In this document: positions 1-8,813 of the stretch, piece after piece
How positions within the stretch are numbered: position 1 is the first letter of the stretch
How the letters are laid out: each line of letters opens with the position of its first letter
DNA from: Paracoccaceae bacterium
GTDB lineage: Bacteria; Pseudomonadota; Alphaproteobacteria; Rhodobacterales; Rhodobacteraceae
Assembly (NCBI GenBank): GCA_024742695.1
Contig: JANSXY010000006.1
Location: 1 to 64,000, forward strand
Direction of reading: 5' to 3'
DNA: 64,000 bases
Translations under genes and position numbers: made by a program
Notes under the pieces: model-generated
Database searches by the model: none
Seen by the model: the letters and a program-made list of their open reading frames with translations, nothing else
What the model was told of the DNA's origin: nothing

Positions 1-637
1 CATCTGCGACGTCTTCGACCTGGAGAACTTCCCGGGCAAGCGGTCGCTGGAAAAGCGCCCGATCAACAACATGGAATGGGCGCTGCTGTGTGACGGCGTC
101 GCCAAGGAAGACGTCTACGACGTGCTGGAGACCGAAGAAGGCCAGGCCCAGGCGCTGGCCAAGCTCGACACGATCAAGGACGAGGTGATCTGGTGGTCGG
201 CCGGCGCCGACACGCCGCAGCTTCTGGCCGACGGCGAGGTCGTGATCGGCTCCACCTACAACGGCCGCCTGTTCTCGGTGATCGAGGAGCAGGGCCAGCC
301 GGTGAAGATGCTGTGGGACGCGCAGGTGTTCGACCTTGACGGCTGGATCGTTCCGGCCGGCCTGCCCGAAGACCGGCTCGCCCGGGTGATGGACTTCCTG
401 TATTTCGCTACCGACACGCAGCGGCTGGCGGATCAGGCCAAGTACATCTCCTACGGTCCGGCCCGCGCCTCTTCGGCGCCGCTGGTCTCGACCCATGCCG
501 ACCTCGGCATCGAGATGGCGCCGCACATGCCGACCGATCCGGAGAACGCCAAGAACACCTTCCTGTACAACTACGAATGGTGGGCGGACTACCGCGACGA
601 CCTGGATTCGAAGTTCCAGGCCTGGCTGGCGCAGTGA
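1..637 (+). CDS. Polyamine-type ABC transporter solute-binding protein (C-terminal part)
   Basis: The gene starts before the window; the frame is open from base 2 and the methionine at 71 is internal, so about 211 residues remain. The product resembles the C-terminal lobe of a PotD/PotF-type periplasmic binding protein: a GSTYNGR segment, a VFDLDGWIVPAG hinge-like segment, and an end rich in aromatic residues (YNYEWWADY). Such proteins capture spermidine or putrescine-like solutes and hand them to a membrane permease pair. Two permease genes follow on the same strand, so an operon is likely. No ATP-binding subunit lies downstream; it is probably encoded upstream, outside the window. Substrate is inferred from family only. 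Confidence 0.85.
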   Translation, partial: ICDVFDLENFPGKRSLEKRPINNMEWALLCDGVAKEDVYDVLETEEGQAQALAKLDTIKDEVIWWSAGADTPQLLADGEVVIGSTYNGRLFSVIEEQGQPVKMLWDAQVFDLDGWIVPAGLPEDRLARVMDFLYFATDTQRLADQAKYISYGPARASSAPLVSTHADLGIEMAPHMPTDPENAKNTFLYNYEWWADYRDDLDSKFQAWLAQ

Positions 638-732
638 TCGCCTGGCGCGGGGCGGGCCACGGCCTGCCCCGCCCGTGAACCGGCACGGGGCGGCACCGGC
701 CGCCCCGCCCCCACCGCCACGCGGAGGACGCC

Positions 733-852
733 ATGCCCAAGGGCTACATCATCGGCCATATCACGGTGAACGACCCCGCCTGTCGGGAGGTCGCCGGGAA
801 TCGCCGCCGCACGGCGGATAGCGTCATCATTCTCGTGGAGGGTACGGAATGA
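733..852 (+). pseudogene. 39-codon remnant of a DUF1330 protein
   Basis: A short frame with a good ribosome-binding site (GGAGG at 723-727) encodes 39 residues. The first 15, MPKGYIIGHITVNDP, match the usual start of DUF1330 proteins (normally about 95 residues, dimeric alpha-beta barrel fold). The rest is arginine-rich and unlike the family, so most of the domain seems to have been lost by deletion. Its TGA stop overlaps the ATG of the next permease gene (ATGA at 849-852), which suggests translational coupling and may explain why the remnant persists. It could instead be a real small leader peptide; the sequence alone does not decide. Confidence 0.6.
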
Positions 853-2540
853 CCGATGCCGCGCTCGACAGCGCCGGCCCGTCGCAGGGCCGCAAGGCGG
901 ATCCGGCCGAGACCACCGGCCCGATGCTGGCCGCCGACGGCACGCCGCTCAAGCGCAGCCTCGCCCGCGCCCTGCGCCGCCAGAAACTGCGCGCGCTGGC
1001 GCTGATCGCGCCGCTGCTGATCTTCATCCTCGTCACCTTCATCGCGCCGATCGCGGACATGCTGTTCCGCTCGGTCGAGAACCAGATCGTGGCCGAGACG
1101 CTGCCGCGCACCGTGCAGGCTGTCGAGGCGTGGGACTACGAAAGCGGCGAGGCGCCGGCGGAAGAGGCCTACCGCGCGCTGCTGTTCGACATGGTCGTGG
1201 CCGTGGAAAGGAAGCTGCACACGCGGCTTGGCACCCGGCTGAATTACGAGACCACCGGCATTTCCTCGCTGTTCCGCAAGACCGGGCGCGGGGTGGACGA
1301 CATCGGCGAGGACCATATGGACGCCTTCGCCGCCATCGACGCGCGCTGGGAGGATCCGGCGGTCTGGGCCGGGCTGATGGGCGCGCCCGAGTGGCTGGCG
1401 GCGCAGGCCGACTGGGCCGCCGCCGATCCGGCGAACCGCGGTCCCGAACCGGCCTTCGCGCTGGCGCCGGGCATCGCCGACGCGCTGCCGGCGACCGCGC
1501 CGCTTTACGCGGATTTCGCGGCATTCGTGCAATCCGAGAACGACAGCCCGGTGGAGGAAGACCCCTGGGCGCCGCTTTACGTCGCGCTCCACACCGATCT
1601 GATCGCCGATCCCGAGGCCGCGGCGCGGCTTGCGGGCGGCAATGCCGATCTGGTGGCGGCCGCCGCCGCGGCGGCGCCGGGCTTCGAGGTCGACAGCGTC
1701 AAGGCGGCCTTCCTCGACATCGACGAGGATTGGGGCGACGCCGAGGTCTGGGGCACCATCAAGGCCTTCGCGCCGGCCTATACGCCGGGCTATTTCCTCA
1801 GCGCCGTCGATCTTCAGAAGACCCCGGCGGGGGTGACCCAACAGCCCGAGAACCAGCAGATCTACATCATGCTGTTCGAGCGTACGCTGTTCATGAGCCT
1901 GATGATCATGGGCTCGTGCATCCTGCTGGGCTACCCGATCGCCTACCTTCTGGCGACGCTGCCGCTGCGGGTGTCGAACGTCCTGCTGATCCTTGTCCTG
2001 CTGCCGTTCTGGACCTCGCTTCTGGTGCGGACCTCGGCCTGGAAGGTGCTGTTGCAGCAGCAGGGCGTGATCAACGACATCCTCGTCTGGCTCGGCCTCG
2101 TGAACGATGCGGAGCGGCTGGTGATGATCAACAACCAGTTCGGCACGATCGTGGCGATGACGCACATCCTGCTGCCGTTCATGATCCTGCCGCTCTACTC
2201 GGTGATGAAGACGATCCCGCCAACCTACGTGCGCGCGGCCAAGTCGCTGGGCGCGACGAACTGGACGGCGTTCTGGCGCGTCTACTTCCCGCAATCGGTG
2301 CCGGGGATCGGCGCGGGCTGCATCCTCGTCTTCATCCTGGCGATCGGCTACTACATCACGCCGGAACTGGTCGGCGGCACGACCGGCACGTTCATCTCGA
2401 ACCGGATCGCCTATCACATCTCCTCGTCGCTGAACTGGGGCCTGGCCGCGGCGCTGGGCACGATCCTGCTGGCGGTGGTGCTGCTGCTCTACTGGCTCTA
2501 CGACCGGATCGTCGGCATCGACAACGTGAGCCTGGGGTAA
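849..2540 (+). CDS. ABC transporter permease, PotB-like, with large insertion
   Basis: This 563-residue inner-membrane permease is one half of the polyamine-type importer. A cytoplasmic N-terminus leads to a first membrane helix at about residues 47-68. Residues about 75-340 are a long, acidic, mostly alanine-rich region that should lie in the periplasm. The usual permease core follows, with the coupling helix (EAA loop) near 462-481, RAAKSLGATNW, which contacts the ATPase. PotB relatives are usually about 280-420 residues, so the insertion is large. The start at 849 is preceded by GGAGGG (836-841) and overlaps the stop of the small upstream frame. The next permease follows after four bases. 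Confidence 0.88.
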   Translation: MTDAALDSAGPSQGRKADPAETTGPMLAADGTPLKRSLARALRRQKLRALALIAPLLIFILVTFIAPIADMLFRSVENQIVAETLPRTVQAVEAWDYESGEAPAEEAYRALLFDMVVAVERKLHTRLGTRLNYETTGISSLFRKTGRGVDDIGEDHMDAFAAIDARWEDPAVWAGLMGAPEWLAAQADWAAADPANRGPEPAFALAPGIADALPATAPLYADFAAFVQSENDSPVEEDPWAPLYVALHTDLIADPEAAARLAGGNADLVAAAAAAAPGFEVDSVKAAFLDIDEDWGDAEVWGTIKAFAPAYTPGYFLSAVDLQKTPAGVTQQPENQQIYIMLFERTLFMSLMIMGSCILLGYPIAYLLATLPLRVSNVLLILVLLPFWTSLLVRTSAWKVLLQQQGVINDILVWLGLVNDAERLVMINNQFGTIVAMTHILLPFMILPLYSVMKTIPPTYVRAAKSLGATNWTAFWRVYFPQSVPGIGAGCILVFILAIGYYITPELVGGTTGTFISNRIAYHISSSLNWGLAAALGTILLAVVLLLYWLYDRIVGIDNVSLG

Positions 2541-2544
2541 TCCG

Positions 2545-3729
2545 ATGACCGTTTTCGTCTCCGAACACCCGCTGCCAAGCCTGACCGGCTTCGTCATGCC
2601 GCTGACCGCGGCGCTGGGCGGCTTCTTCGGCCTGCTGGCCGGCAGCGCCGGCGGCAGCACCCTGCTGGGGATCGTCGCCGGCCTCGCGATCGGCGCGGCG
2701 ATGGCCTTCGCGCTGATCCGCCTTGCGCCGGACCGGCGCATCGGGCGCACCGCCGCGGCGGCGGCGCTCGGCCTCGTCGGCCTCGTCGTGGGCGGGATCA
2801 CCGGGATGGTCGCCGGCGTGGCGGGCGGGCTGGTGCTGGGCTGGTTCGTCTACTGGCTGGGCAGCGGGCGCTACCGCGCCGGCGTACCGGTCTACGCGAC
2901 CGGGCCGCAGGTGTTGTGGCACAACACCTTCCTGTTCATCTGCGGCGCGATCTTCTTCTTCCTGATCGCGCCGATCCTCACGGTCATCCCGCTGAGCTTC
3001 AACGCCGAGGATTTCTTCACCTTCACCCCGGCGATGCTGGCCTTCGATCCCGAGGGCTACTCGCTCAAGCATTACCGTGACTTTCTCACCAATCCCGATT
3101 GGCAACAGGCGCTGAGGAACTCGGTCCAGATCGCGCCGGCGGCGACGATCCTGTCGGTGTCGCTGGGCACGCTTGCGGCGATCGGCCTGTCGCAAAGCCA
3201 CGTGCCGTTCCGCCGCGCGATCATGGCGATCCTGATCTCGCCGATGATCGTGCCGCTGATCATCTCGGCGGCGGGGATGTATTTCTTCTACTCGCGGATC
3301 GGATTGCAGGGCACCTATGCGGGCGTGGTGCTGGCCCATGCCGCGCTGGGCATCCCCTTCGTCATCATCACCGTGACGGCAACGCTGGTGGGCTTCGACA
3401 AGTCGCTGACGCGGGCCTCGGCCAGCCTGGGCGCCGGGCCGGTGCGCACCTTCTTCAAGATCCAGATGCCGCTGATCCTGCCCGGCGTGATCTCGGGCGG
3501 GCTGTTCGCCTTCATCACGTCGTTCGACGAGGTGGTGGTGGTGCTGTTCGTCGGCTCCGCCAACCAGCAGACGCTGCCCTGGCAGATGTTCACCGGCCTG
3601 CGCGAGCAGATCAGCCCGACGATCCTCGCCGTCGCCACGATCCTCGTGGTGATCTCGATCGCGCTGCTGACCACGGTGGAACTTCTGCGCCGCCGCTCGG
3701 AACGGTTGCGCGGCATGACGCCGGGCTGA
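2545..3729 (+). CDS. ABC transporter permease, PotC-like, with N-terminal membrane extension
   Basis: This is the second inner-membrane permease (394 residues) of the importer. The C-terminal 270 residues are the BPD_transp_1 fold, including the EAA coupling loop (TRASASLGAGPVRTFF) and the end segment with TILAVATILVVISIALL. The first 130 residues are extra: they contain three or four glycine/alanine-rich hydrophobic stretches (for example GGFFGLLAGSAGG) not found in PotC of enterobacteria, which is about 264 residues. It lies four bases after the first permease and ends just before a strong terminator, so it is the last gene of the operon. Confidence 0.88.
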   Translation: MTVFVSEHPLPSLTGFVMPLTAALGGFFGLLAGSAGGSTLLGIVAGLAIGAAMAFALIRLAPDRRIGRTAAAAALGLVGLVVGGITGMVAGVAGGLVLGWFVYWLGSGRYRAGVPVYATGPQVLWHNTFLFICGAIFFFLIAPILTVIPLSFNAEDFFTFTPAMLAFDPEGYSLKHYRDFLTNPDWQQALRNSVQIAPAATILSVSLGTLAAIGLSQSHVPFRRAIMAILISPMIVPLIISAAGMYFFYSRIGLQGTYAGVVLAHAALGIPFVIITVTATLVGFDKSLTRASASLGAGPVRTFFKIQMPLILPGVISGGLFAFITSFDEVVVVLFVGSANQQTLPWQMFTGLREQISPTILAVATILVVISIALLTTVELLRRRSERLRGMTPG

Positions 3730-3761
3730 GCGCGCCGCACGCCAGGCGGCGGGAGAACGCG

Positions 3762-3795
3762 AACGGGCCGGGCCATATCGTGGCCCGGCCCGTTT
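3762..3795 (+). terminator. Terminator hairpin after the permease operon
   Basis: A perfect 14-bp inverted repeat, AACGGGCCGGGCCA at 3762-3775 and its complement at 3781-3794, with loop TATCG, followed by TTTCACGTT. It sits between the end of the permease operon and the 3' end of the opposing tRNA gene, so it may stop transcription from both sides. The T-run is short, but the stem is very stable. Confidence 0.75.
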
Positions 3796-3823
3796 CACGT
3801 TGGCCCCGTTGCGCGGGAGCAGG

Positions 3824-3910
3824 TGGTGCGGTCGAGAAGACTCGAACTTCCACGGGAGTTACCCCACAGCGACCTCAACGCTGCGCGTCTACCAATTCCG
3901 CCACGACCGC
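3824..3910 (-). tRNA. tRNA-Leu (anticodon GAG)
   Basis: Read on the minus strand, an 87-base tRNA with a 7-bp acceptor stem (GCGGTCG/CGACCGC), discriminator A and encoded CCA. The anticodon stem CAGCG/CGCTG closes the loop TTGAGGT, giving anticodon GAG, which reads CUC and CUU. The long variable arm and the D-loop GGTAGACGC are typical of leucine tRNAs. The T-arm carries GTTCGAGTC. All stems pair. Confidence 0.96.
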
Positions 3911-3961
3911 ACTGCCTTGGCTTGGTGGCCGCGTCTTAGCGAAGGACCCAGGTGTTGTGAA

Positions 3962-3992
3962 GAGGAAAAATCGGGGCGCCGGGCGCCCCGAT
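3962..3992 (-). terminator. Rho-independent terminator of the PG-binding protein gene
   Basis: On the minus strand, a perfect 10-bp stem ATCGGGGCGC/GCGCCCCGAT with a 3-base loop, followed by a run of five T and CCTC. It lies just after the stop codon at 4007 and before the tRNA-Leu gene. Confidence 0.85.
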
Positions 3993-4006
3993 CGGGCCTT
4001 GCGGGC

Positions 4007-5410
4007 CTAGTTGCGGAACAGCAGGAACGGCAGCCGGGCGGCCAGCGGCAGGGCATCGACCTTGCTGCGTTCCGGTGCCGCCGCGGCGGTCTCGATCACC
4101 GGTTCGGCGGGGTCCGCCGCGGGCGCCGGTTCAGGGGCGGCTTCCGGGGCGAGGGCGAAGCTCGGCAGGGTGGCGGGCACCGGCGCCGCCGGGGCCGGCG
4201 CCTCGGCCCGGCCGCCGACCGCGTAGGCCGCCTTGCGGATCAGGTCCGAGCGTTCCGGCTGGCCGGGCGCGAAGACCGGCGTCGCGCCCGATGCGGCCAG
4301 CCCCATGTCGAACCAGTCAAGCGCCAGGTCAGGCCGCTGCGCGGTGCCGAAGCCCTGCGCGAGGTGGTGGCCCATCAACTCGCCGTAGACCTGCTCGCCC
4401 AGCGTCGCGAGCAGCAGTGCCGAGCCCAGCGCCACGCCCATGTCGTCGGTCCGGTAGCCGACCGACAGGCAGATCTTCGCGGTGGCCGCCAGTTGCGCCG
4501 GCTGCATGCCCGAGGACAGAGCGAAGCTTTGCACGCCGGGCACCACCTGCGCGGCGGGTTTCAGCGACAGCGCCGAGACGTGATCGGCCATCGCCGGGCC
4601 GAAGCCCCCGCATTGCTCGGCGATCTGGGCCGGCGTCACGCCGGGCAGCCGGGCGGCCATCTCCTCGCCCTGTGCGATCGCATAGGTCCGGGCCAGGCAG
4701 AACTGCTCGCTCAGCGCCTGCATCGGGTCGCTCATCGTCGCCAGGGTGACGAAACCGCCGTTCGTCGAGGTCAGCAGGCTGACCTTGTTGCAATGCGAGG
4801 CAAGCGAGGCCTGCACCACGTCGCCGCCAAGGAAGTTCGGCAGCGCGGGCTGCGCCGGAACCAGCGCCGGAAGCGACGGCTCCGCCGCCTTCGGTTCGGG
4901 TTCGGGCGTTGCGACCGGCACGCTGTCGGCCAGCGGCCGGATGCCCATCGCCTCGTCGCGCCAGGCGACCAGCAGGCCGCGCATCCCCATCGGGTTCTGC
5001 GCAGCCTGTTGCGCGGTCAGCATCCCGCCGGCGACGGCGCGGTGATAGGAGTTGACGAGGTGCGAGCGTTCGAAGTCCGTCAGCTGGCCGGTCGGCGGAT
5101 AGCCCAGCGTCAACTGGTACTGCGAAACGGCGCTGCGGGTGCGCGGCCCCATCGCACCGTCGGGCACGCCGGCGTCGAACCCGAAATGGTTCAGCGCCAC
5201 CTGCACCTCGCGGGTCGCCTCGCGCACCGGGCTGGCGGTGTAGACGCGCCGCGTGGTGTTCCGGTTCTTGTTGACCTCGTTGACGATGGCGCCGCCGATG
5301 ATGCCGCCCACGATGCCGCCCACAAGCCCGTCGTTGGCCCGGGCCGTCGTGCCCGCCGTGAGCATCAGCGAAACCGCCACCGCCCAGGCCGAAATCCTTT
5401 GTCCGATCAT
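4007..5410 (-). CDS. Secreted peptidoglycan-binding domain protein
   Basis: A 467-residue exported protein. Residues 1-25 form a signal peptide ([17 protein letters not shown], then TTARA). Residues 31-42 are a glycine zipper ([12 protein letters not shown]), which may insert in or oligomerise at a membrane. A PG_binding_1 domain follows at about 65-115 ([24 protein letters not shown]). The rest has no domain I recognise; an alanine/proline-rich stretch lies near the C-terminus. The start at 5410 is chosen because GGAG stands eight bases upstream and it begins the signal peptide; an ATG 33 bases further upstream is less likely. A related PG-binding module occurs in the protein at 30585-32384. 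Function beyond cell-wall association is unknown. Confidence 0.75.
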   Translation of the reverse strand: MIGQRISAWAVAVSLMLTAGTTARANDGLVGGIVGGIIGGAIVNEVNKNRNTTRRVYTASPVREATREVQVALNHFGFDAGVPDGAMGPRTRSAVSQYQLTLGYPPTGQLTDFERSHLVNSYHRAVAGGMLTAQQAAQNPMGMRGLLVAWRDEAMGIRPLADSVPVATPEPEPKAAEPSLPALVPAQPALPNFLGGDVVQASLASHCNKVSLLTSTNGGFVTLATMSDPMQALSEQFCLARTYAIAQGEEMAARLPGVTPAQIAEQCGGFGPAMADHVSALSLKPAAQVVPGVQSFALSSGMQPAQLAATAKICLSVGYRTDDMGVALGSALLLATLGEQVYGELMGHHLAQGFGTAQRPDLALDWFDMGLAASGATPVFAPGQPERSDLIRKAAYAVGGRAEAPAPAAPVPATLPSFALAPEAAPEPAPAADPAEPVIETAAAAPERSKVDALPLAARLPFLLFRN

Positions 5411-5470
5411 CCCGTTCACTCCTTCAAATGCCGTACTGTCCACGCCGCCACCCTGCCCGGCAGCCCCGCG

Positions 5471-5501
5471 GATCGGAAATATCCGGTGGGAAGTGTCCCA
5501 C
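5471..5501 (-). repeat. Partial copy of the GGATATTTCC intergenic repeat
   Basis: On the minus strand: a hairpin GTGGGA-CACT-TCCCAC followed by CGGATATTTCCGATC. This resembles the second hairpin and tail of the repeat copies at 19854-19915, 47382-47452 and 57388-57452, but the G-run hairpin and the final GGACCAAAATG are missing. It lies between divergent genes rather than after a stop codon, so it may be a decayed copy or a chance match. Confidence 0.4.
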
Positions 5502-5580
5502 GGTCGGGGCGATCTGGCAATGGAAACGGCGGTATCCTATGAATCGCGCGGGCGGCGGCGCGACGAGGGGGCGAAAACGC

Positions 5581-6228
5581 ATGGTCGAATGGATCCACAG
5601 CGCGCAGCCGGTACCCTACGAGACGGCGCTGGCCGCGATGGAGGCCCGCGTGGCCGAGATCGCCGCCGGACGCGCGGACGAGGCGATCTGGCTGCTGGAA
5701 CACCCGCCGCTCTACACCGCGGGCACCTCGGCCGATCCCGCCGACCTCGTCGATCCCGACCGGTTCCCGGTGTTCCGCGCCGGGCGCGGCGGGCAGTACA
5801 CCTATCACGGGCCGGGCCAGCGCGTCGCCTACGTGATGCTCGACCTCAATGCCCGCGGCCGCGACGTGCGCCGCTTCGTCTGCGCGCTGGAAGACTGGGT
5901 GATCGCCACGCTGGCGGAATTCAACGTGGTGGGCGAACGCCGGGCCGGTCGCGTCGGCGTCTGGATCGCCCGGCCCGACAAGCCGCCGCTGCCCGACGGC
6001 ACCCCGCGCGAGGACAAGATCGCCGCGATCGGGGTGAAGCTGCGCCGCTGGATCAGCTTTCACGGCATCTCGATCAACGTCGAACCCGATCTCGCGCATT
6101 TCGACGGGATCGTGCCCTGCGGGATCACCGGCCACGGCGTCACCAGCCTTGTCGACCTCGGCCTGCCGGTGACGATGGCCGATGTCGACGTGGCGCTGAA
6201 ATCCGCCTTCCCGCGGATTTTCGCCTGA
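5581..6228 (+). CDS. lipB: Octanoyltransferase LipB
   Basis: Transfers the octanoyl group from acyl carrier protein to the lipoyl domains of 2-oxoacid dehydrogenases and the glycine cleavage system, the first step of lipoate synthesis, in the cytoplasm. The 215-residue product has the family signatures [10 protein letters not shown] (41-50), [12 protein letters not shown] (69-80), the catalytic lysine in AIGVKLRRW (about K153) and the acyl-thioester cysteine in GIVPCGI (about C180). The start at 5581 gives the usual MVEW beginning and has a GAGGGGG upstream; in-frame ATGs at 5539 and 5428 would add an unrelated arginine-rich extension. It is divergent from the PG-binding gene. No lipA is in the window. 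Confidence 0.95.
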   Translation: MVEWIHSAQPVPYETALAAMEARVAEIAAGRADEAIWLLEHPPLYTAGTSADPADLVDPDRFPVFRAGRGGQYTYHGPGQRVAYVMLDLNARGRDVRRFVCALEDWVIATLAEFNVVGERRAGRVGVWIARPDKPPLPDGTPREDKIAAIGVKLRRWISFHGISINVEPDLAHFDGIVPCGITGHGVTSLVDLGLPVTMADVDVALKSAFPRIFA

Positions 6229-6352
6229 TCCGACCCGCACCAAAGCCGGTATAGTCCGCGCAAGGAATTCGTGCGACAAGGGGCCCACTGGACGCCGACG
6301 GGGCCCCGCCCTACGTCGACTCGCGTCCGCAACCGAAGCCAAGGAAGACGCG

Positions 6353-6763
6353 ATGAAACTGAAGCTTTTCGCCACGCTCTCCGCCGTCGCACTGGCCGCG
6401 CCGGCTTTCGCCCAGGACGCCGCCAAGGGCGAGCGGGAGTACAACAAGTGCAAGTCCTGCCACATGATCGAGGCCGATGACGGCACCTCGATCGTCAAGG
6501 GCGGCAAGACCGGCCCGAACCTTTACGGCGTGATCGGCCGCCAGGTCGCCAGCGTCGACGGGTTCCGCTACGGCGACTCGATCCTCGCGGTGGGCGAAAC
6601 CGGGCTGGTCTGGACCGAGGAAGAACTGGTCGCCTACGTGACCGACCCGAAGGCCTGGCTGGCCGAGAAGACCGGCGATGCCGGCGCCCGGTCGAAGATG
6701 ACCTTCAAGCTGGCCAAGGGCCAGGAAGATGTCGCGGCCTACCTGGCCTCGCTGACCCAGTAG
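6353..6763 (+). CDS. cycA: Cytochrome c (c2/c550 type)
   Basis: A 136-residue periplasmic electron carrier between the cytochrome bc1 complex and terminal oxidases. Residues 1-20 are a signal peptide ending AFA. Haem is attached at CKSCH (C33, C36, H37); the likely methionine ligand is M116 in RSKMTFKL. Length and motifs fit the large class I cytochromes c2/c550 of Rhodobacterales. The oxidase subunit I gene lies 165 bases downstream on the same strand; in Paracoccus denitrificans cycA also sits beside ctaDII. Two inverted repeats separate the genes, so they may be transcribed separately. Confidence 0.93.
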   Translation: MKLKLFATLSAVALAAPAFAQDAAKGEREYNKCKSCHMIEADDGTSIVKGGKTGPNLYGVIGRQVASVDGFRYGDSILAVGETGLVWTEEELVAYVTDPKAWLAEKTGDAGARSKMTFKLAKGQEDVAAYLASLTQ

Positions 6764-6803
6764 GTGGCTGACGGGCGCGACGGCGCCCGCCGACATGTCC
6801 GGG

Positions 6804-6836
6804 GGGTGAGGCAATTTTTCCCATTCTGCCTCACCC
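6804..6836 (+). other. Inverted repeat between cycA and ctaD
   Basis: GGGTGAGGCA (6804-6813) and its exact complement TGCCTCACCC (6827-6836) flank a 13-base AT-rich loop. A second hairpin, CGGGCGC/GCGCCCG, lies just upstream at 6772-6789. There is no T-run after either, so they may be a weak terminator, an mRNA-end stabiliser for cycA, or an operator for ctaD. A weak promoter-like pair (TTGCCG at 6844, TAAAAC at 6867) follows. Confidence 0.5.
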
Positions 6837-6928
6837 TTCGCGATTGCCGATCCCCGACGCGGCCGATAAAACCGGGTCATGGTCCGGCCGGTCGGGAGAC
6901 CCGGCCAGAACGCAAATGGGAGATCAGC

Positions 6929-8602
6929 ATGGCCGACGCAGCCATTCATGGCCACGGCGAGCATGACACGCGCGGGTTCTTCACCCGCTGGTTCATGTCC
7001 ACCAACCACAAAGACATCGGTATCCTTTACCTGTTCACCGCGGGCCTCGTCGGCCTGATCTCGGTCATCTTTACCATCTACATGCGGCTGGAACTGATGG
7101 ATCCGGGCGTGCAGTACATGTGCCTGGAAGGTGCGCGGCTGACCGCCGCCGCGGCCGGCGAATGTACGCCGAACGGCCATTTGTGGAACGTGATGATCAC
7201 CTATCACGGCGTCCTGATGATGTTCTTCGTCGTGATCCCGGCGCTGTTCGGCGGCTTCGGCAACTACTTCATGCCGCTGCATATCGGCGCGCCGGACATG
7301 GCGTTCCCGCGGATGAACAACCTCAGCTACTGGATGTTCGTCGCGGGCGTGGCGCTGGGCGTGGCCTCGATGCTGGCGCCGGGCGGCAACGACCAGTCCG
7401 GTTCGGGCGTGGGCTGGGTGCTCTACCCGCCGCTGTCGACGAACGAGGGCGGCTATTCGATGGATCTTGCGATCTTCGCGGTCCACGTCTCGGGCGCCTC
7501 GTCGATCCTGGGCGCGATCAACATGATCACGACCTTCCTGAACATGCGGGCGCCGGGCATGACCCTGCACAAGGTGCCGCTGTTCGCCTGGTCGATCTTC
7601 ATCACCGCCTGGCTGATCCTGCTGGCGCTGCCGGTTCTGGCCGGCGCGATCACCATGTTGCTGACCGACCGTAACTTCGGCACCACCTTCTTCGATCCGT
7701 CGGGCGGCGGCGACCCGATCCTCTACCAGCACATCCTGTGGTTCTTCGGGCACCCGGAGGTCTACATAATCATCGTGCCGGGCTTCGGGATCATCAGCCA
7801 CGTCATCGCGACCTTCTCGAAGAAGCCGGTGTTCGGTTACCTGCCGATGGTCTACGCGATGGTGGCGATCGGCGTGCTGGGCTTCGTCGTCTGGGCGCAC
7901 CACATGTACACCGTCGGCATGTCGCTGACCCAGCAGAGCTACTTCATGCTGGCCACGATGGTCATCGCGGTGCCCACCGGCATCAAGGTCTTCTCGTGGA
8001 TCGCGACGATGTGGGGCGGCTCGGTCGAGTTCAAGACGCCGATGCTCTGGGCCTTCGGCTTCCTGTTCCTGTTCACCGTCGGCGGCGTGACCGGCGTGGT
8101 GCTGTCGCAGGCGCCGGTGGACCGGGTGTATCACGACACCTACTACGTCGTGGCGCATTTCCACTACGTGATGTCGCTGGGCGCGGTCTTCGCGATCTTC
8201 GCGGGCATCTACTACTGGATCGGCAAGATGTCGGGCCGGCAGTACCCGGAATGGGCGGGCAAGCTTCACTTCTGGATGATGTTCATCGGCTCGAACCTGA
8301 CCTTCTTCCCGCAGCACTTCCTGGGCCGCCAGGGTATGCCGCGCCGGTACATCGACTATCCGGAGGCCTTCGCCTACTGGAACAAGATCTCGTCCTACGG
8401 TGCGTTCCTGTCCTTCGCGTCCTTCGTCTTCTTCCTCGGCGTGATGTACTACACGCTGACCCGCGGCGCGCGGGTGACCGAGAAGAACTACTGGAACGAA
8501 TACGCGGACACGCTGGAATGGACCCTGCCCTCGCCGCCGCCCGAACACACGTTCGAGCAGCTGCCGAAGCGCGAGGACTGGGACAAGGCGCACGCGCACT
8601 GA
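6929..8602 (+). CDS. ctaD: Cytochrome c oxidase subunit I (aa3 type)
   Basis: The catalytic subunit of the aa3 oxidase in the cytoplasmic membrane: reduces oxygen to water and pumps protons. The 557-residue product has about 12 membrane helices. Seen motifs are the haem a ligand region [10 protein letters not shown], the CuB/active-site [13 protein letters not shown] with the His-Tyr pair, [10 protein letters not shown], and the haem ligands in [11 protein letters not shown]. The start at 6929 follows GGGAGA and gives the usual STNHKDIG 22 residues in; an upstream frame opening at 6764 lacks homology. Subunits II and III are not in the window, as in other Rhodobacterales where ctaD stands apart. 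A strong terminator follows. Confidence 0.97.
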   Translation: MADAAIHGHGEHDTRGFFTRWFMSTNHKDIGILYLFTAGLVGLISVIFTIYMRLELMDPGVQYMCLEGARLTAAAAGECTPNGHLWNVMITYHGVLMMFFVVIPALFGGFGNYFMPLHIGAPDMAFPRMNNLSYWMFVAGVALGVASMLAPGGNDQSGSGVGWVLYPPLSTNEGGYSMDLAIFAVHVSGASSILGAINMITTFLNMRAPGMTLHKVPLFAWSIFITAWLILLALPVLAGAITMLLTDRNFGTTFFDPSGGGDPILYQHILWFFGHPEVYIIIVPGFGIISHVIATFSKKPVFGYLPMVYAMVAIGVLGFVVWAHHMYTVGMSLTQQSYFMLATMVIAVPTGIKVFSWIATMWGGSVEFKTPMLWAFGFLFLFTVGGVTGVVLSQAPVDRVYHDTYYVVAHFHYVMSLGAVFAIFAGIYYWIGKMSGRQYPEWAGKLHFWMMFIGSNLTFFPQHFLGRQGMPRRYIDYPEAFAYWNKISSYGAFLSFASFVFFLGVMYYTLTRGARVTEKNYWNEYADTLEWTLPSPPPEHTFEQLPKREDWDKAHAH

Positions 8603-8624
8603 TCGCCGGCCCTTGACCGGATCG

Positions 8625-8655
8625 AAGGCCCCGGGGAAACCCGGGGCCTTCTTCG
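8625..8655 (+). terminator. Terminator after ctaD
   Basis: A perfect 11-bp stem AAGGCCCCGGG/CCCGGGGCCTT around a GAAA tetraloop (8636-8639), followed by CTTCGTT, 22 bases after the ctaD stop. Confidence 0.85.
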
Positions 8656-8813
8656 TTCGCGGCGGCCGGCCGGCCGTTCCGGTACCGATATCCCGGCGGT
8701 AAGAACGCGCCCGGCTTTGACGCCGACACGACCGTGACCTATCTGGCCGGTCGGGCGCGGCCGGACCGCACCGGATCGACCGCCCCGACCCACCGGCGAA
8801 GACGAGAGACCCG

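Noticed and set aside
744-2801. Long minus-strand open frame over the first permease
   Set aside because: Arg/His-rich antisense of a coding gene in GC-rich DNA, with no recognisable domain.
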